NCBI RefSeq assembly: GCF_014637405.1
Contig: NZ_BMEY01000015.1
Span: 33,737 to 97,736, forward strand
Reading direction: 5' to 3'
Origin: Ornithinibacillus halotolerans
Lineage (GTDB): Bacteria; Bacillota; Bacilli; Bacillales; Amphibacillaceae
Length of the DNA: 64,000 nucleotides
Shown here piece by piece: positions 61,961-64,000 of the stretch (its first letter is position 1; each line of letters opens with the position of its first letter). The notes below the pieces were generated by a model. It saw only the letters and a program-made list of their open reading frames with translations, was not told the origin of the DNA and did not search any database. The position numbers and the translations under genes are program-made.

Positions 61961-63052
61961 TTAGGTACGTTTAATACATTCTTTAGGTATCCAGCCAACT
62001 TCACCACTTGTTTTCTTTACTAGTGCATAGCCCTCACAATCATCATCTATTATTTTCACATATTCTCCATTCTTTACAGTTAAAAAAGTCACGCTAAGAT
62101 CATCTTTACTGAAAGTATGCCCGCCTTGTTCAATGAGATATTCATTCTTAATCCACTGAATACAACCTAGTTTTTTATTTATGCATTGAGTAAAAAATTG
62201 CTCTTTTTGCGTAATTTCCATTTCATAGTTCGGATATGTGACAGTTCCAACTCGCTTAGTCGTATCGATATGTTCTTTAACAATCATTACTTCGTTTACT
62301 AATTCATCGACATATGTATAAGAAAGATTACCCCCCTCAATGATTAGCGCGTTAAGCTGTCCGTCTTGTTTAATTAGATTTCCTCCATCAATGGATATTA
62401 TCCGTTTATCTAAATCTATTAATGGATTATGGGAACTTACTTGTTCTGAACGGTAATTCACGACCGGCCAATGTCCAACAATAACCGTTTTGTCTAACTG
62501 ATGGCCCTTATTATAAAAAGCTTTTTCATAGAGAACTGTATCTTCATCAGTTTTTAACCAATCCTGCGAATCAATCCCCGCATGTACAATAATATAATCT
62601 TCTATCTCAATCGCGGTAGGCAGGGATTCCAGCCAGTTAATTTCATTTGCAAAATGTTTACGATAAAAATTTGCTAGCTCTTCTAGATTAGAAAAATCAT
62701 CAAGTGAGTAACCAATACTATCGATCATCTCATTTAAAACAGACATTTTCCTATTTCTCATGTATTGGAAAATCCCTTCATTGCCATTAAATACATAGCG
62801 ATGAACAACATCACAATTCCCCTTTATCACATAAACATTGGGGGTGTCTTTTACTAATGATTGTACATAGTCGATAACCGCTAAACTATTTGGTCCCTTT
62901 TCACAAAGATCCCCATTTATGATTAAATAATCATCCTTAGAATAATTTACTTTAGTTAATAACTTTTTAAATAGGCTTAGATTTGCGTGAATATCTGAGG
63001 TGATGATTACTCGATTTGCATTGTTTAACTTTATCTGTTGAACATTTAACAT
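61961..63052 (-). CDS. Metallophosphoesterase with C-terminal SH3-like domain
   Basis: A 363-residue protein. Residues 1-225 form a calcineurin-like phosphoesterase: TSDIHANLSLF, NGDLCEKGPNS, IKGNCDVVHRY, HAGIDSQDWL and GHWPVVNYRSEQ give the metal ligands of Ser/Thr-phosphatase-like enzymes. The last 40 residues (VKNGEYVKIIDDDCEGYALVK, GEVGWIPKECI) look like an SH3-like fold. The fusion suggests a phosphatase tethered to a partner. No signal peptide. RBS AAGGGA. Confidence 0.82.
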   Translation of the reverse strand: MLNVQQIKLNNANRVIITSDIHANLSLFKKLLTKVNYSKDDYLIINGDLCEKGPNSLAVIDYVQSLVKDTPNVYVIKGNCDVVHRYVFNGNEGIFQYMRNRKMSVLNEMIDSIGYSLDDFSNLEELANFYRKHFANEINWLESLPTAIEIEDYIIVHAGIDSQDWLKTDEDTVLYEKAFYNKGHQLDKTVIVGHWPVVNYRSEQVSSHNPLIDLDKRIISIDGGNLIKQDGQLNALIIEGGNLSYTYVDELVNEVMIVKEHIDTTKRVGTVTYPNYEMEITQKEQFFTQCINKKLGCIQWIKNEYLIEQGGHTFSKDDLSVTFLTVKNGEYVKIIDDDCEGYALVKKTSGEVGWIPKECIKRT

Positions 63053-63275
63053 CTAATAATCCCTTCTCTTCTTTTAGTTTTTCTATCAATAGATTATCTA
63101 ACTACGAGAATGGTAGCAATGTATTTTTCTAATAAATATTGATAAACGCCTTCTATCTATCCTACCACTTTCTCTAGTCAACAAGCTTCTGCTTTCCAAT
63201 ATTCCCCAGAAATATTACAATATAATAAAGGGAGTTCACAAACTTCAATGTTCATTGCTTCTAGGGGGAAAAGAA

Positions 63276-63833
63276 ATGAAGCTCACAAAAAGAGAAATTT
63301 TCACAATACCTAATATCCTTTCTTATATAAGGCTGCTTTTAATACCTGTTTTCGTATATATTTACATAACTGCCGATCATGCCGAAGCTTATTATATTGC
63401 TGCTTTTATTATTCTAGTATCTGGACTAACCGATATGCTAGATGGTTGGATTGCTAGAAAGTTTAATCAAATAACTGAATTAGGGAAAACGGTTGACCCA
63501 ATAGCAGACAAGCTAACCCAGGCTGCAATACTTGGTTGTTTAATGTTTCGCTATGACTACATGTGGATTCTAGTAATCTTACTCGTCGTCAAAGAGTTAT
63601 TTATGGGAATTAACGGTCTAATATTACTAAAAAGAGGTAAAAAACTCGATGGCGCAATGTGGTTTGGAAAAGTATCTACCGCTGTATTTTACGTAGCAAC
63701 ATTTATATTAATCGGTTTTCCCGAAATAAGTTCCCAAGTTGCATCTCTATTAATCTTATCTACTGGTGCTTTTCTAGCATTAGCATTTGTCTTATACATA
63801 CCAGAGTTTTTAAAGCTTTATCGAAAAGTTTAA
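63276..63833 (+). CDS. CDP-alcohol phosphatidyltransferase, PgsA-like
   Basis: A 185-residue membrane enzyme. The CDP-OH-PT signature DG-x2-AR-x8-G-x3-D-x3-D is complete in DMLDGWIARKF plus LGKTVDPIADK. About five hydrophobic helices follow, ending in LALAFVLYIPEFLKLYRK. It condenses CDP-diacylglycerol with an alcohol, probably glycerol 3-phosphate. ATG 63276 follows AGGGGG; the seven-codon upstream extension is spurious. Paralogues for cardiolipin cannot be excluded. Confidence 0.85.
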   Translation: MKLTKREIFTIPNILSYIRLLLIPVFVYIYITADHAEAYYIAAFIILVSGLTDMLDGWIARKFNQITELGKTVDPIADKLTQAAILGCLMFRYDYMWILVILLVVKELFMGINGLILLKRGKKLDGAMWFGKVSTAVFYVATFILIGFPEISSQVASLLILSTGAFLALAFVLYIPEFLKLYRKV

Positions 63834-63903
63834 TTTATCAATATAACAATTAAAAAATTAGTAGATAAGTATGGAGGCTGGGACAAAACCCCAGTAAATT
63901 AAT

Positions 63904-63950
63904 ATAAGCATGGTCCTTACCAACGTTTTAATGGTAAGGACCATGCTTAT
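63904..63950 (+). terminator. Long perfect hairpin downstream of the PgsA-like gene
   Basis: ATAAGCATGGTCCTTACCA and TGGTAAGGACCATGCTTAT, 19-bp perfect arms around ACGTTTTAA, then a T-tract. It ends the PgsA-like gene. It directly follows GGAGGCTGGGACAAAACC (63873-), a motif shared with the element at 47 kb. Confidence 0.85.
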
Positions 63951-64000
63951 TATTTTTTGCACGCAATTTTCTGATATTAAAGTAAACAAAAAGGACACCA

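Noticed and set aside
1..64000. Prophage, transposon or genomic island
   Set aside because: No integrase, transposase, phage structural genes or tRNA-flanked boundaries were seen; gene content looks chromosomal throughout.

Overview
The window is a low-GC stretch of a Firmicute chromosome, most probably a Bacillaceae of the Oceanobacillus/Ornithinibacillus/Virgibacillus type. The basis is gene content: a near-canonical Spx, a DesK-DesR-Des membrane-fluidity system, a YumC-type ferredoxin-NADP reductase, a NaChBac-type sodium channel, a YpvA-type helicase, AGGAGG ribosome sites and short bidirectional hairpin terminators. The exact genus is an inference. I saw no rRNA, tRNA, prophage, transposase or CRISPR.

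Layout. 1-7928 (minus): aerobic phenylacetate operon paaA-B-C-D, an EthD-like gene, paaF, paaG, an aldehyde dehydrogenase, paaH and a thiolase that runs off the left edge. A PaaX-type regulator is divergent (8327-9187), and a perfect dyad overlaps the paaA promoter. 9255-13209: LD-carboxypeptidase, aldo/keto reductase, PaaI-like thioesterase and ferredoxin-NADP reductase. 13267-16939 (minus): a four-gene set of ATP-grasp ligase, MurE-like ligase, aspartate racemase and a 66-residue protein, which I read as a candidate D-aspartate/cell-wall module. 17213-24956: diguanylate cyclase, asparagine synthetase, RlmN, luciferase-like oxidoreductase, sodium channel, WrbA-like flavoprotein. 25030-29368: MerR regulator with a C45 acyltransferase, then psuK-psuG. 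29533-32406: des-desK-desR. 32611-37185: DUF3231 protein, Nudix hydrolase, DinG-like helicase, pyridoxine kinase. 37392-39046 and 52670-54440: two ECF sigma genes, each followed by a single-pass membrane partner and preceded by an ECF-type promoter. 39101-47051: CoA-transferase with a LytTR regulator, HtpX, SIMPL protein, a secreted repeat protein, NDH-2-like oxidoreductase. 48324-50474: two DUF1538 membrane proteins plus a tandem PII-like protein. 50516-63833: mostly single genes (FAD dehydrogenase, CDGSH protein, FAH hydrolase, guaC, spx, metallophosphatase-SH3, PgsA-like).

The most unusual content is non-coding. Seven intergenic gaps hold tandem arrays of 4 to 11 units. They fall into four sequence families but all have a period of 50-53 bp, and nearly every unit carries a short inverted repeat. 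In several units both arms differ together so that pairing is kept. Separately, two copies of a roughly 120-bp structured element (8072-8189 and 47136-47251) share a core but have different 15-bp outer arms that remain perfectly complementary within each copy. Two inner stems covary as well. These two element types are the best candidates for an undescribed system here.
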